Shown: piece after piece, positions 1 to 8,938 of the stretch | How positions within the stretch are numbered: the first letter of the stretch is position 1 | Layout: each line of letters begins with the position of its first letter | Source: Alteromonas ponticola | GTDB taxonomy: Bacteria; Pseudomonadota; Gammaproteobacteria; Enterobacterales; Alteromonadaceae | Length of the DNA stretch: 64,000 bases | Assembly (NCBI RefSeq): GCF_012911815.1 | Contig: NZ_JAATNW010000005.1 | Coordinates: 124,001 to 188,000 of the forward strand | Direction: 5' to 3' | Translations under genes and position numbers: made by a program | The notes under the pieces: generated by a model | Database searches by the model: none | Seen by the model: only the letters and a program-made list of their open reading frames with translations | What the model was told of the DNA's origin: nothing

Positions 1-2892
1 ATTGATAAGGTTTTCAGCGACCCGGATCTGGACGGCTGGAATGGCTTTGGCCTGGCCGTGCAGGCGTATCAAAAGCGCGCCCTATATGTCATTGAGTGGT
101 TACGTGCATTGACCCTGCGTGTCGGCCGCACCATGATGGTACGTCTGGTGAAAGGGGCTTATTGGGATACCGAAATTAAACTGACTCAACAGGCCGGTTT
201 AGAAGAATTCCCCGTGTTTACCCGTAAATCGTCGACTGACGTGTCATATCATGCCTGCGCTAATCGCCTGTTGGATTATCGCGACACCATTTATCCGCAA
301 TTTGCCACGCACAATGCCTACACGGCTTCGGTGATCATGGAGTTGGCGGGTGATGACAAGCAAAATTTCGAGTTTCAGTGTCTGCACGGCATGGGCGACA
401 CCCTCTACGACCAGATAGTGACTGAAGAAAAAATTCAGTGTCGGGTGTATGCACCGGTAGGTGAACACGAAGATCTGCTTGCTTATCTGGTAAGGCGGTT
501 GTTAGAAAACGGTGCCAACTCATCATTCGTTAATGCGATTGTCGATGGTTCCAAGCCGGTTGAATCGCTGCTGGAAGATCCGGTCGAGAAAACCCAGCGC
601 CTGAAGATTCGCTACAACAAACTTATCAGCAAACCGCGTGATCTGTACGCACCGGAGCGTGACAATTCACGCGGCCTGGATTTGTCTGATCATAATGCCG
701 TGCACGCATTAAGTCATGAAATTGAGCGCTGGCAAAGTGTTTACAGTGTTAAACAAAGTGACTTGCCTGAAGGGGCGACAGCGGTCAGAAGCCCAACCAA
801 TCATGATGATCTGGTGGGGTATCATGTTTACGCCACCGAAGAACAGATGTCCGCGTCGTTAGATAAGGCGCATCAGGCATTTCAGGGGTGGTCGAAAACG
901 CCCGTGTCAGACCGCGCTGAAATTTTACATCGCACCGCAGATGCGTTAGAGCGTCATATGTCCGAGTTGATTGCTATCTGTATTCGTGAAGCCGGTAAAG
1001 TGACGCAAGACAGCATTGACGAAGTGCGGGAAGCGGTTGATTTCTGTCGCTACTATGCCGTGCGCGCGAAAGAGCTGGATGAAGATCAGCGCTTGTTGCC
1101 GCGTGGTGTGGTGCTGTGTATCAGCCCCTGGAATTTCCCGCTGGCAATTTTCTTAGGCCAGGTGGCTGCCGCGCTTGCTACTGGTAATACAGTGGTTGCC
1201 AAGCCTGCAGAACAAACCAGTATTATCGCCAAACGGGCGATTGATATTATGCGTAACGTGGGCTTGCCTGATGATGCTGTGCAACTGATCATTGGCCCCG
1301 GTAAAGCGGTGGGCGACTTGCTGCTGCCCGATGAGCGCATTAAAGCGGTTATGTTTACCGGTTCAACCCAAACAGGCACATTGATTTCGCAGACGCTGGC
1401 CAACCGTGGCGGTGAACAAGTGCCACTGATTGCTGAAACGGGCGGTCAGAACTGCATGATCGTTGACTCAACCGCACTGCCTGAGCAGGTTGTGGATGAT
1501 GTAATCCATTCAGGTTTCCAAAGTGCTGGTCAACGCTGTTCTGCCTTGCGCGTAATGTACGTGCAGGAAGATATTGCTGACAAATTGATCACCATGTTAA
1601 CTGGCGCCATGAAAGAGTTAAAAATTGGTGACCCGGCAATGCTACGCACCGACATTGGTCCGGTGATTGACGAAAAAGCACTGAAAAGCTTAAAAGATCA
1701 CGAAAGCTACATGGAAGACAATGGCAAACTGCTGTATCGAGCGGAATTGCCACAGGATGCCAAAAACGGCACCTTCTTCCCGCCCACCCTGTACGAGATT
1801 GACAATATCGACGTGCTCAAGCGTGAGGTATTCGGGCCGGTTATCCATATTATTCGCTTTAAGTCGAAGAACCTGGAAAACGTGATTAACGCAATCAATG
1901 GTACTGGTTTTGGCCTGACTATGGGTGTGCATTCGCGTCTGGAAGAACGCGCTAACGAGTTGGCAGCTAAGAGCCGCGCGGGTAACGTATACATTAATCG
2001 CAATATGATTGGTGCTATAGTAGGTGTGCAACCCTTTGGTGGCCGTGGGCTGTCGGGAACCGGCCCTAAAGCCGGTGGACCAAACTACCTGCCACGTCTG
2101 ATGATGGAACGTGCCACGCCTAAGCCTTCCACTGTTGATAATATGGGGCAATTGGATACCGCCTTAACCGGTGATGAAGCAGAACGCAAAGCGGCGCAAA
2201 GGTTAATGGATCAAGCCACAGCAGTTGAGGCGAAATGGCGTCACACACCATTGAACGACCGCATTTCTATGGTGCGCCAGCTGCTGGCCAAAATTGCTAA
2301 TGTGGACATTCTGGAAGAGTTTGCCGACGATTTAAACCGCACTCTGGCAACCTCGCGCCAGCAAATTACCAATGTTGAACGCAAATTAGCGAAAGCGACA
2401 GAATTGCCCGGCCCTACTGGTGAGTCGAATAAACTTTATCTTGAGCCGCGAGGCGTACTGGTATGTTTTGCCGATAAAGAGGTCACGTTCGAATACTGGA
2501 CGCTGTCGATCGTAACTGCGCTGGCGACAGGTAACGTGGTGGTTTCAGTGGTATCAGAAACCTTCTATGAAGAAGCGTTGGAATTTCAGAGAAAATTTGA
2601 AGATACCGGTGCCGAGAAGGGTATTTTCCAGGTTGCGCGTTTGCAGCATCTGCACGATCTGGTGATGAATCCCCATCTGGCTGGCGTGGTCGTTGATTCC
2701 AACACAGAGCGTACTGCCCAGATTTCTGCGATGTTAGCCTCGCGCGAAGGCGGAGCGATTTTGCCAGTGATCAGTGCCGAATATAACGACAATCTGATCC
2801 AGCGTTTGATGACTGAGAAAACCATTAGCATTGATACCACCGCTTCAGGTGGTAACACATCGTTAATGACCCTGGTCGAAGACGACGAGTAG
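1..2892 (+). CDS. putA: Bifunctional proline dehydrogenase / P5C dehydrogenase PutA, 5'-truncated by window
   Basis: The reading frame is open from base 1, so the gene starts upstream; 963 residues are visible and roughly the first 300 are missing compared with PutA proteins of about 1270-1320 residues. The first ~190 visible residues match the C-terminal half of the FAD-dependent proline dehydrogenase barrel. Residues ~240-700 are an aldehyde-dehydrogenase (P5C dehydrogenase) domain with the catalytic glutamate in ETGGQN and the catalytic cysteine in GQRCSALR. Residues ~720-963 form the extra ALDH-like C-terminal domain of long PutA types. The enzyme oxidises proline to glutamate with P5C as intermediate. 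Whether the N-terminal DNA-binding repressor domain exists cannot be seen. A strong terminator follows 28 bp downstream. Confidence 0.96.
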   Translation: MDKVFSDPDLDGWNGFGLAVQAYQKRALYVIEWLRALTLRVGRTMMVRLVKGAYWDTEIKLTQQAGLEEFPVFTRKSSTDVSYHACANRLLDYRDTIYPQFATHNAYTASVIMELAGDDKQNFEFQCLHGMGDTLYDQIVTEEKIQCRVYAPVGEHEDLLAYLVRRLLENGANSSFVNAIVDGSKPVESLLEDPVEKTQRLKIRYNKLISKPRDLYAPERDNSRGLDLSDHNAVHALSHEIERWQSVYSVKQSDLPEGATAVRSPTNHDDLVGYHVYATEEQMSASLDKAHQAFQGWSKTPVSDRAEILHRTADALERHMSELIAICIREAGKVTQDSIDEVREAVDFCRYYAVRAKELDEDQRLLPRGVVLCISPWNFPLAIFLGQVAAALATGNTVVAKPAEQTSIIAKRAIDIMRNVGLPDDAVQLIIGPGKAVGDLLLPDERIKAVMFTGSTQTGTLISQTLANRGGEQVPLIAETGGQNCMIVDSTALPEQVVDDVIHSGFQSAGQRCSALRVMYVQEDIADKLITMLTGAMKELKIGDPAMLRTDIGPVIDEKALKSLKDHESYMEDNGKLLYRAELPQDAKNGTFFPPTLYEIDNIDVLKREVFGPVIHIIRFKSKNLENVINAINGTGFGLTMGVHSRLEERANELAAKSRAGNVYINRNMIGAIVGVQPFGGRGLSGTGPKAGGPNYLPRLMMERATPKPSTVDNMGQLDTALTGDEAERKAAQRLMDQATAVEAKWRHTPLNDRISMVRQLLAKIANVDILEEFADDLNRTLATSRQQITNVERKLAKATELPGPTGESNKLYLEPRGVLVCFADKEVTFEYWTLSIVTALATGNVVVSVVSETFYEEALEFQRKFEDTGAEKGIFQVARLQHLHDLVMNPHLAGVVVDSNTERTAQISAMLASREGGAILPVISAEYNDNLIQRLMTEKTISIDTTASGGNTSLMTLVEDDE

Positions 2893-2920
2893 CCTTGGCA
2901 GACACTATGTCCTAAGTATC

Positions 2921-2946
2921 AAGCCCTCTTTACGAGGGCTTTTTTG
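2921..2946 (+). terminator. Rho-independent terminator after putA
   Basis: Eight-base stem AAGCCCTC / GAGGGCTT around a TTTAC loop, running directly into a T tract (six Ts from the stem end). It lies between putA and the convergent gene ending at 2953, so it probably serves putA; it may also slow transcription from the opposite side. Confidence 0.88.
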
Positions 2947-2952
2947 TGCGCG

Positions 2953-4851
2953 TTACTTATTCTCTTCAGTATTGCTATCGTCTGCACTGGTTGGGTTATT
3001 GCGCAGATAACCCGCGGCCTGCTCATCTTCCTTAACGGTAAGTTTCTCTTTAGCAGTAGATGTCTCGCCATCCAGCGCACGGGTTTGCTGGTTAACCTGA
3101 TGGATGGTGCTGGCGTTGCGCAAATCGGCCTCACTGGTGATCGAGGCGATTGACTCTCTTCCTTTCAAGAACGCTTTAAGTTCTGCAACAATTTTACCCA
3201 GTTCAGTGTCGTCTCTGGACATATTCATAATAAACCGGGGAGACTCAAGGTTAGAACGGCCGCTGGTGGCAAAAATAGACGAGGTGATGCGGGAAATAAT
3301 AATCCATGGGGTGATAGAGCTTCTGACCACGGTATTTTCAGAGCGCGTGGAATCATGAATAGACATCCCCGTAGACACTTTAGACTCAGTAAAGGTGCCT
3401 TCTGTTTTCATAAACATTAACAGCGAAGAAAATTGCATCTCACCCCAGAACAAGTGTGACGCGCGGTTAAGAATTTTACCGGCCAGGTAAAAGGTCAGCC
3501 AGCCGAAAAAGTAAAACTTAGCGTCATTAATAATGTTGATGCCCGGTGTCATTTCTTTCATCGCAGGTAAGCGATCCTGTGCCTGAAAATATTCTATGGC
3601 AGCGCCGATATTAAGCAAAAACATGGCGAATAAGGCGAATCCGGTAAGCACACACAGTTGCGCCAGAAAACTAGTGAGATAGCGAAAACCGTTGTTATAG
3701 CATGGTTCGCTATCGGCTAACGCAGGCTGAGTTTCAATAATTAACTCACCGAAAAATGCGCCCTTATCCACCGCTTCAGCTTTAAGTTTGGGATCGAAAT
3801 TCTGATAGACACGGTTTGGGATTTCCTTATAACGCCGGTTGGTGAGGATAATATTTTCAACATTAATGAACACTTCGTTAGGATGAATGCTTTCCTGCAA
3901 ATTGTCGCGGTATTCACTGACCTCGGTTTTGGGCGTGGCTTTTTTCAGGCGTGTATACAGGTTGGGCATGATCCCCATCATGACCACTATGCAGGCGCCC
4001 AGCAATAACGCTAAATTGCTCCACACACTAAAGGTCAGCAAATGGCGGTTAATTTCTTCGACGGTTTGCAGATCAGCGGCAAAGATGTGATCGAAAAAGT
4101 AACCTGTTACCACAGGAACCAGGATGCTCAGTGCCAACAAAATGCCAAATGAAAGGCCACCGGTGCTATGCAGCGACTGATTGCCTTCGTTATGAATACG
4201 GTTGGCCGTATTGCGCCAGGTCACCATAAAGAAAATCAGCAACGCCAGTGCCATAATGGGCAAGGTAATTTGCTGAGCCACTTTTCCGGCCAGCCCGGAA
4301 GACACAACAAACCACACCACGGCAAATAAAATCAGACCGGCGACAAAGTTAATTATTAATGAGCCCATTTCCTGCGCCAGGTGGCGCAGAGGGTAGGGTA
4401 AAAACGTCAGGTTAGGTGAAAGCGAATGCAGCAGGCGCGCCATCCAGCCAACCGGCTCTGCAAAGGTGATATTTTTGCGCCCCATCAACATCGAGAACAG
4501 ATCCTGACTGTCGTACAGCAAGGTGTTGTTATCTTTCTCCTGCTGGGCAACATCGCGTTCAGAAGGCGAGTGATTGAATGCCAGTGAACTGGGCACCGAG
4601 CGACCGACAAAGTAGCGAAACAGTTGCAGTAAGCCACGGCCCAAATGCCTGGCACCATCAGCTATCAGGATAAACCCCAGCACTGCATATATGTAGCCCA
4701 ACACCGACCCCTGCTGCACCGCAGTGGCTACCTGCATTAATGGAAACACCCCGGCGCCGATGAGGATGGCTCCCGTAATCACCCTGAAGCGTCCTTCTGC
4801 CTTAAAAGGGTTTTTAATCCCTAAGGTTGCCGAGCCAAAATCATACGCCAT
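2953..4851 (-). CDS. Uncharacterised multi-pass inner-membrane protein (632 aa)
   Basis: I do not recognise a named family. About eight hydrophobic segments are visible: two near residues 22-68, two near 165-213, two near 230-300 and two near 395-462. Between the last pairs lies a soluble loop (~300-390), and a soluble, charged tail of ~170 residues ends in a K/E/D/N-rich stretch. No nucleotide-binding or catalytic motif stands out. The start has a good ribosome site (GGGAGTG). The gene follows the small lipoprotein at 4870-5154 in the same direction with an 18-bp gap, so the two may be co-transcribed and functionally linked, perhaps in the envelope. Function unknown. Confidence 0.8.
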   Translation of the reverse strand: MAYDFGSATLGIKNPFKAEGRFRVITGAILIGAGVFPLMQVATAVQQGSVLGYIYAVLGFILIADGARHLGRGLLQLFRYFVGRSVPSSLAFNHSPSERDVAQQEKDNNTLLYDSQDLFSMLMGRKNITFAEPVGWMARLLHSLSPNLTFLPYPLRHLAQEMGSLIINFVAGLILFAVVWFVVSSGLAGKVAQQITLPIMALALLIFFMVTWRNTANRIHNEGNQSLHSTGGLSFGILLALSILVPVVTGYFFDHIFAADLQTVEEINRHLLTFSVWSNLALLLGACIVVMMGIMPNLYTRLKKATPKTEVSEYRDNLQESIHPNEVFINVENIILTNRRYKEIPNRVYQNFDPKLKAEAVDKGAFFGELIIETQPALADSEPCYNNGFRYLTSFLAQLCVLTGFALFAMFLLNIGAAIEYFQAQDRLPAMKEMTPGINIINDAKFYFFGWLTFYLAGKILNRASHLFWGEMQFSSLLMFMKTEGTFTESKVSTGMSIHDSTRSENTVVRSSITPWIIISRITSSIFATSGRSNLESPRFIMNMSRDDTELGKIVAELKAFLKGRESIASITSEADLRNASTIHQVNQQTRALDGETSTAKEKLTVKEDEQAAGYLRNNPTSADDSNTEENK

Positions 4852-4869
4852 ACTTCACTCCCTGCTTTA

Positions 4870-5154
4870 TTATTGCTTTTTAAATGTTATACCCATTGGG
4901 CCAACCAGGTCACCCGCTTCATTTATATGATAAACAAGGTTTGCCTGCTCGGATACTGCCACAACAATCTTATCGTCCTCTACTTTATAATCAAATGCGA
5001 CTTCGGTACCCAGGGTGCGCTGGGTAAATTTACCGTTTTCAATGACCACAGTGGCCATGCCTTCTCCGTAGGTGCCTGCAACATTGGGTGAGCAGGCACT
5101 TAGGATGCTGCAAAGCATGATTGTGAATAATAGTGTGAGATGCCTTTTTGGCAT
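4870..5154 (-). CDS. Small predicted lipoprotein (94 aa)
   Basis: The chosen ATG at 5154 has AGGAG six bases upstream; an in-frame codon at 5172 would add six residues and has no better site. The N-terminus is a lipoprotein signal: positive MPKRH, a hydrophobic stretch, then a lipobox ending SAC, with the acylated cysteine around residue 21. The mature part of ~73 residues is a small beta-rich domain without recognisable catalytic residues. It is upstream of, and probably in one transcript with, the membrane protein 2953-4851. The family is not identified. Confidence 0.75.
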   Translation of the reverse strand: MPKRHLTLLFTIMLCSILSACSPNVAGTYGEGMATVVIENGKFTQRTLGTEVAFDYKVEDDKIVVAVSEQANLVYHINEAGDLVGPMGITFKKQ

Positions 5155-5329
5155 GAAAATCTCCTGACGCAAAACATTTTTATAGCATTGCTTTTGTTTA
5201 CATTAATGTAAGTCAGAACGATTTTTTTATTTTGTGCAGAGGAAGAAGTGGGCGAAGAAAGCGGTGTTCAGGAGCTGATGGACACCGCGTTTACTTTACA
5301 AGCATTGTTGGTAATAGTGACTCAATGAC

Positions 5330-5932
5330 TTACATCCACTGATCATCCCGGCGTTTTTTCTTGGGCAGGTAAGTTAAAATAACACCCAGTAAAATGCCTG
5401 CACCTGCTACCATACCGCCACGGGTAAACCAGCGCACCAGTTCCTTTTGCTCGCTGTCATCAACCTGCTGCGAGAGCTGCTTAATTTCGCGTTCCTGCTC
5501 GCTGACCTGGGCTGAAAGCTTCGATACCTGTTGGCGTGCGTCATTAAGCTGCTGGTTCAACCGCTGGTTTTCTGATTGTAAGCCTTGCGTGCCCGACTCG
5601 GCTTGCGCTAAACGTTCAGTTAACACCGGCACCAGTTCGCCACGGGAAATTTCGTTACTGACAAACTTGGTTTCTACCCAGCCAGTACGGCCTTCATTGT
5701 CGCGTATTTCGGTAAATTCCTGTTCGCGGTTATGTTGCAACACCGTGATGGGGGTACCCGCCTCCACTGAGCCGAGAATACGATAATTTCTGCCAGCGCC
5801 AGCATGTAAAAATACAAACAAATCATCTCTGATATAGTGATTTGAAGATGGTTCGATATCCAGCGTATTTTCCTGTGCGATCACAGGCGCTGATAAAGAA
5901 ATGACAGCAATTAGCAGCCAATTTCGAAACAT
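5330..5932 (-). CDS. ygiM: TIGR04211-type SH3-domain membrane protein (YgiM-like)
   Basis: A 200-residue protein with a signal-like N-terminus (MFRNWLLIAV to VIAQ), a bacterial SH3 domain over residues ~30-95, a Q/E-rich coiled coil over ~105-165, and a C-terminal transmembrane helix followed by a basic KKKRRDD tail. This SH3, coiled coil, TM order is that of the YgiM family. It lies divergent to the ygiF homologue, as ygiM does in Escherichia coli. ATG 5932 was preferred over an in-frame TTG at 5950 because a GACGGA site sits just upstream. Probably anchored in the inner membrane with SH3 in the periplasm; its exact role is unclear. Confidence 0.85.
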   Translation of the reverse strand: MFRNWLLIAVISLSAPVIAQENTLDIEPSSNHYIRDDLFVFLHAGAGRNYRILGSVEAGTPITVLQHNREQEFTEIRDNEGRTGWVETKFVSNEISRGELVPVLTERLAQAESGTQGLQSENQRLNQQLNDARQQVSKLSAQVSEQEREIKQLSQQVDDSEQKELVRWFTRGGMVAGAGILLGVILTYLPKKKRRDDQWM

Positions 5933-6111
5933 AGAAAATCCGTCATACAATTTAAATCAACTCCCGATGGTAGGGCGAAGCCCGCATAAAGGCAAGCCCG
6001 TTGTGTTTTATCCAGGATCAGTGATAAACAATTTTATCCCGGTAGATTGCCAATGATGAATGACACGGGTAAGGTGTCGCATCATTATTATTACATTTGC
6101 CAGCCCTTCAT

Positions 6112-7641
6112 ATGGCCGAAATAGAAATTAAGTTTGCCACCCGTCAGTCAAGTCACCAACTACTTGAAGAGCGTGTTGCGCCGTTTGTTGAAAAGGCAGG
6201 GGCAAGATTACAAAAATTGCCGCCACAGTCACTGCAAAACGACTATTACGACACGCCAGATCAAGTTTTTCACGAGCATAAAATAGGCTTTCGCGTCAGG
6301 CAGAGTGACGAACTAATCGAACAAACGGTTAAAACTCAAGGCAAGGTTGATGCCGGATTGCACGCGCGGGGCGAATATAATGTCAAACTATCTAAGCCGG
6401 TACCCGATCTCACCCTTTTTCCTGACGATATCTGGCCACAAGATTGGAACATCGTCGATATTAATACGCAGTTAACCCAGCAGTTCACCACACATTTTGA
6501 GCGTGAAGGGTATCTTGTGCATTGGCACGACAGCCAGATTGAGATGGTGGTAGATAAAGGGGAAGCCGCGACAGAGAAAATCAGCGCGCCCATTAACGAA
6601 ATTGAACTGGAGCTAAAATCGGGAAAGGTTGAAGACCTGTTTGCACTGGCAAACCTGGTCAATCAACAGGCTGAGGTACGCTTAAGCGATGTATCCAAAG
6701 CGGCCCTTGGCTATCAGTTGCTGCACGGCTGGTCACTGCATGTTGAGCCGTTACCCGCGGTGCTACCGTTGCATAAAGATATTTCTACCGAAGCCGCCTT
6801 TGCAGAAGCGGTAAAATGTGCGCTTCGTCATTGGCAACATCACGAACATCTGTTTATCGAAACCGGCTCGGTGAAAATGCTCAAAGAAGTGGGTATCAGT
6901 GTGCGCCTGTTACTACAGAGCGTGTCGCTATATCTACCCGTACTGCAATGTCCAGAAATGCTGGCGCTGCACAAGCAGCTGATGGACTACGCCCAGCAAT
7001 GGAGTTGGGTGGACGATTTACAGAGCTTGCGTTACCTGCTGTCTAAAAAAAGTCTGTTCGCCCGTTTTCTAACTAAACAACCGGCGCTGGTAAGCTACCT
7101 GCAAGGCAGAAAAGCGGGCCTGTTACATGCTCACGAGCCTTCGCATGCCTTTTACGCCACCGAATCAACGGCAATTAAGTTAGGTGCCGCACAATTACTG
7201 GAACTGAAACCCTGGCAGTCCCATGCGCCGGGGGCAGATGTGCCGGTGATGGAACACGCCAAAGGCTGGCTTTCGCAAGGCTGGCAAACCGTGCAACAAA
7301 GCATGCCAAAACAGCGGAATATGAAAGAGGCAAACTATGCCGCGATTGAAATGTTGTTGCGTCAGACCCTGTGGAACGGCTTTTTGCTGGCCGATTTATT
7401 TCCCCGCGAACACCGACAGTTTCGCGCTCCCTGGCTTGATATAGTGATGGGAATCGACGAGTTAAAAGCATTGCTGATGTTGCAAAATGCGCTTAACGGT
7501 ACAGAATTAACCGCCCCCGAGGAAGCACGAGCCTGGGTGAACAACAAGATTGCCAGTTTAGTGCAAGTGATGGAAAGAACCCGTGAAGTGGCCGTGCAGG
7601 GCGACCTGTACTGGCAAAATCTAAACTTATCCAGCGATTAG
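6112..7641 (+). CDS. ygiF: CYTH-CHAD protein, inorganic triphosphatase YgiF-like
   Basis: A 509-residue protein with an N-terminal CYTH domain (residues 1 to ~205) opening with the hallmark ExExK motif (EIEIKF), followed by a helical CHAD domain (~225-505). The family hydrolyses inorganic triphosphate with divalent metal; CHAD domains bind polyphosphate. ATG 6112 gives the typical MAEIEIKF start; an in-frame TTG at 6097 adds five residues and is less likely. It is longer than the E. coli protein (433 aa), mainly in the CHAD part. The divergent YgiM-like neighbour supports the assignment. A short perfect inverted repeat (ACAAAGC / GCTTTGT, 7672-7687) follows the gene before the integron. Confidence 0.9.
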   Translation: MAEIEIKFATRQSSHQLLEERVAPFVEKAGARLQKLPPQSLQNDYYDTPDQVFHEHKIGFRVRQSDELIEQTVKTQGKVDAGLHARGEYNVKLSKPVPDLTLFPDDIWPQDWNIVDINTQLTQQFTTHFEREGYLVHWHDSQIEMVVDKGEAATEKISAPINEIELELKSGKVEDLFALANLVNQQAEVRLSDVSKAALGYQLLHGWSLHVEPLPAVLPLHKDISTEAAFAEAVKCALRHWQHHEHLFIETGSVKMLKEVGISVRLLLQSVSLYLPVLQCPEMLALHKQLMDYAQQWSWVDDLQSLRYLLSKKSLFARFLTKQPALVSYLQGRKAGLLHAHEPSHAFYATESTAIKLGAAQLLELKPWQSHAPGADVPVMEHAKGWLSQGWQTVQQSMPKQRNMKEANYAAIEMLLRQTLWNGFLLADLFPREHRQFRAPWLDIVMGIDELKALLMLQNALNGTELTAPEEARAWVNNKIASLVQVMERTREVAVQGDLYWQNLNLSSD

Positions 7642-7713
7642 CCTAATGCGTAGCGGCAAATCATGTTACAGACAAAGCGAGCTTTGTTGGACATCAGCGA
7701 CACATCACCTGCG

Positions 7714-8676
7714 TTAAACATGATTAAGCGGACTGACCACGCCGCCAGCCCCTTGCTGCAGTATATGGGTGTAAATTTGTGTAGTGCGCACATCGGAATG
7801 GCCTAATTGCTCCTGCACTGTGCGAATATCTGCCCCAGCCTGTAACATATGCGTTGCAAATGAGTGACGCAATGTATGCGGCGAGACTGGTTTATCGATG
7901 TCTGCCGCCGTAGTAGCGATATTCACGGCTCGCTGAATTTGCTTTTCATTAATGTGATGGCGACGCAATTTATTGCTTTCGGGGTCAAGGCTAAGCGCAG
8001 GGGCAGGAAATAAATATTGCCACTCGACCTTAAAAGGGTACGAAGGTGACTTTTTTCGCATCGAGTGAGGTAGCCACACACCCGCAAAGTCATTCACAGT
8101 GCGATCCTGTCTGTGCACAGTGGCGACTTTATCCAATTGGATTTTCAATTGCGGAATCAGTCTTTCAGACAGCGTCACAATGCGGTGTTTGCCACCTTTG
8201 CCAAACCAAATGCGCACGCATTTATACTGCAAATCAATGTCTCCAGCGCGCAGACGCGCACATTCCATCGACCTCAAGCCACTGCCATACAACATGGCCA
8301 CCGCCAGATAATGTTTTTGCGGAACATGCTGCAATAACCGGTTTATTTCATCGCGCGTAAGCACAACCGGCAGCTTTTTGGTCTTGCTGCTGCCCACGAA
8401 CGCCATGTCTTTTGGCAGCGGTTGCTTAACCACGTTCGCATATAAAAAAACTAACGCATTAAGTGCGATGGCCTGCGACGCAGTAGACATTTTGCGCTTT
8501 GTAGCAAGATAAGTAAGGTACGCTTCCACCGCATCAACATGCAGTTCAGCAGGGTGTTGGTATTTATGAAAGCGGATATAGTCGGTAATCCAGGTCAGAT
8601 AAGTACTGATGGTGCGTTTGGCATAGCGCTTCATGCGCATAAAATCGGCAATGTGGGTTAGAAATGGGCTTTGCAT
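7714..8676 (-). CDS. intI: Integron integrase IntI (tyrosine recombinase)
   Basis: A 320-residue tyrosine recombinase (from ATG 8676; an in-frame start at 8706 adds ten hydrophobic residues). The SAM-like N-terminal core-binding domain spans ~1-90. Catalytic residues are visible as R135 (GSGLRSMEC), a lysine near 160-163 (GKGGKHR), H267-x-x-R270 (HTLRHSF), H293 (LGHSD) and nucleophile Y302 (IYTHIL). Between the lysine and the HxxR box lies the IntI-specific extra segment (about residues 200-245), which separates it from XerC/D. It excises and inserts cassettes at attC and attI. It is intact, so the array could still be active. It is transcribed away from the cassettes, the usual layout. Confidence 0.95.
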   Translation of the reverse strand: MQSPFLTHIADFMRMKRYAKRTISTYLTWITDYIRFHKYQHPAELHVDAVEAYLTYLATKRKMSTASQAIALNALVFLYANVVKQPLPKDMAFVGSSKTKKLPVVLTRDEINRLLQHVPQKHYLAVAMLYGSGLRSMECARLRAGDIDLQYKCVRIWFGKGGKHRIVTLSERLIPQLKIQLDKVATVHRQDRTVNDFAGVWLPHSMRKKSPSYPFKVEWQYLFPAPALSLDPESNKLRRHHINEKQIQRAVNIATTAADIDKPVSPHTLRHSFATHMLQAGADIRTVQEQLGHSDVRTTQIYTHILQQGAGGVVSPLNHV

Positions 8677-8721
8677 AGCAATTAAAAATAAAAATATGCT
8701 AATCACAAAACAGTCTAAGAG

Positions 8722-8743
8722 AAACTGGCTGTGAGCCCAGTTT
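8722..8743. promoter_or_regulatory. Perfect palindrome upstream of intI, LexA-box geometry
   Basis: AAACTGG, eight bases, CCAGTTT: a perfect 7-bp inverted repeat 46 bp upstream of the intI start. The spacing (CTGG-N8-CCAG) is that of a gammaproteobacterial LexA box (CTGT-N8-ACAG) but the fourth base differs symmetrically in both arms. intI genes are often SOS-controlled, so this may be a variant LexA operator; it could equally be another regulator site or part of attI. Confidence 0.4.
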
Positions 8744-8866
8744 TAAACAGCAGAAATAAGTTAATTCTTATATTGGTATGTTTAAACACGACAATGTTTC
8801 TGAACCAACCTTTAGACTATTAAAATCTGAAAGCTATGGCATACTGAAAATATTAAATGAACAAAT

Positions 8867-8910
8867 TACCCCGTTTTTGGGGTATTTAGACACCACAAAA
8901 TTGGTGTCTA
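8867..8910 (+). repeat. Two adjacent perfect hairpins in the attI region
   Basis: Hairpin 1 pairs TACCCC (8867-8872) with GGGGTA (8879-8884) around GTTTTT. Hairpin 2 pairs TAGACACC (8887-8894) with GGTGTCTA (8903-8910) around ACAAAATT. They end eight bases before the attI core at 8918. They may be attI accessory structure, a transcription attenuator before the first cassette, or a relic of an insertion. Confidence 0.6.
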
Positions 8911-8917
8911 ATAATAT

Positions 8918-8924
8918 GTTAGCT
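8918..8924 (+). other. Probable attI recombination core
   Basis: GTTAGCT directly before the first cassette gene (start 8939) is the only GTTRRRY-like site between intI and that gene. The same seven bases close the eighth attC (13409-13415), which supports exchange at this point. The first cassette would run from 8919 to 9508. A possible cassette promoter reads toward attI from the intI 5' end (TTGCAT 8671-8676, 18-bp spacer, TATGCT 8695-8700), but the match is weak. Confidence 0.6.
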
Positions 8925-8938
8925 GCCTAGGGTAAGTT

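Noticed and set aside
1690..2151. 153-residue minus-strand frame inside putA
   Set aside because: Antisense shadow of the conserved aldehyde dehydrogenase domain, no SD or family match.
7659..7725. Inverted repeat AATCATGTT / AACATGATT across the intI 3' end
   Set aside because: Nine bases with a 49-base gap and one arm inside the intI coding end; within what chance gives in 64 kb, and no direct repeats suggest insertion borders.
8046..8360. Plus-strand frames opposite the integrase gene
   Set aside because: Antisense to conserved catalytic regions of IntI; no coding features.
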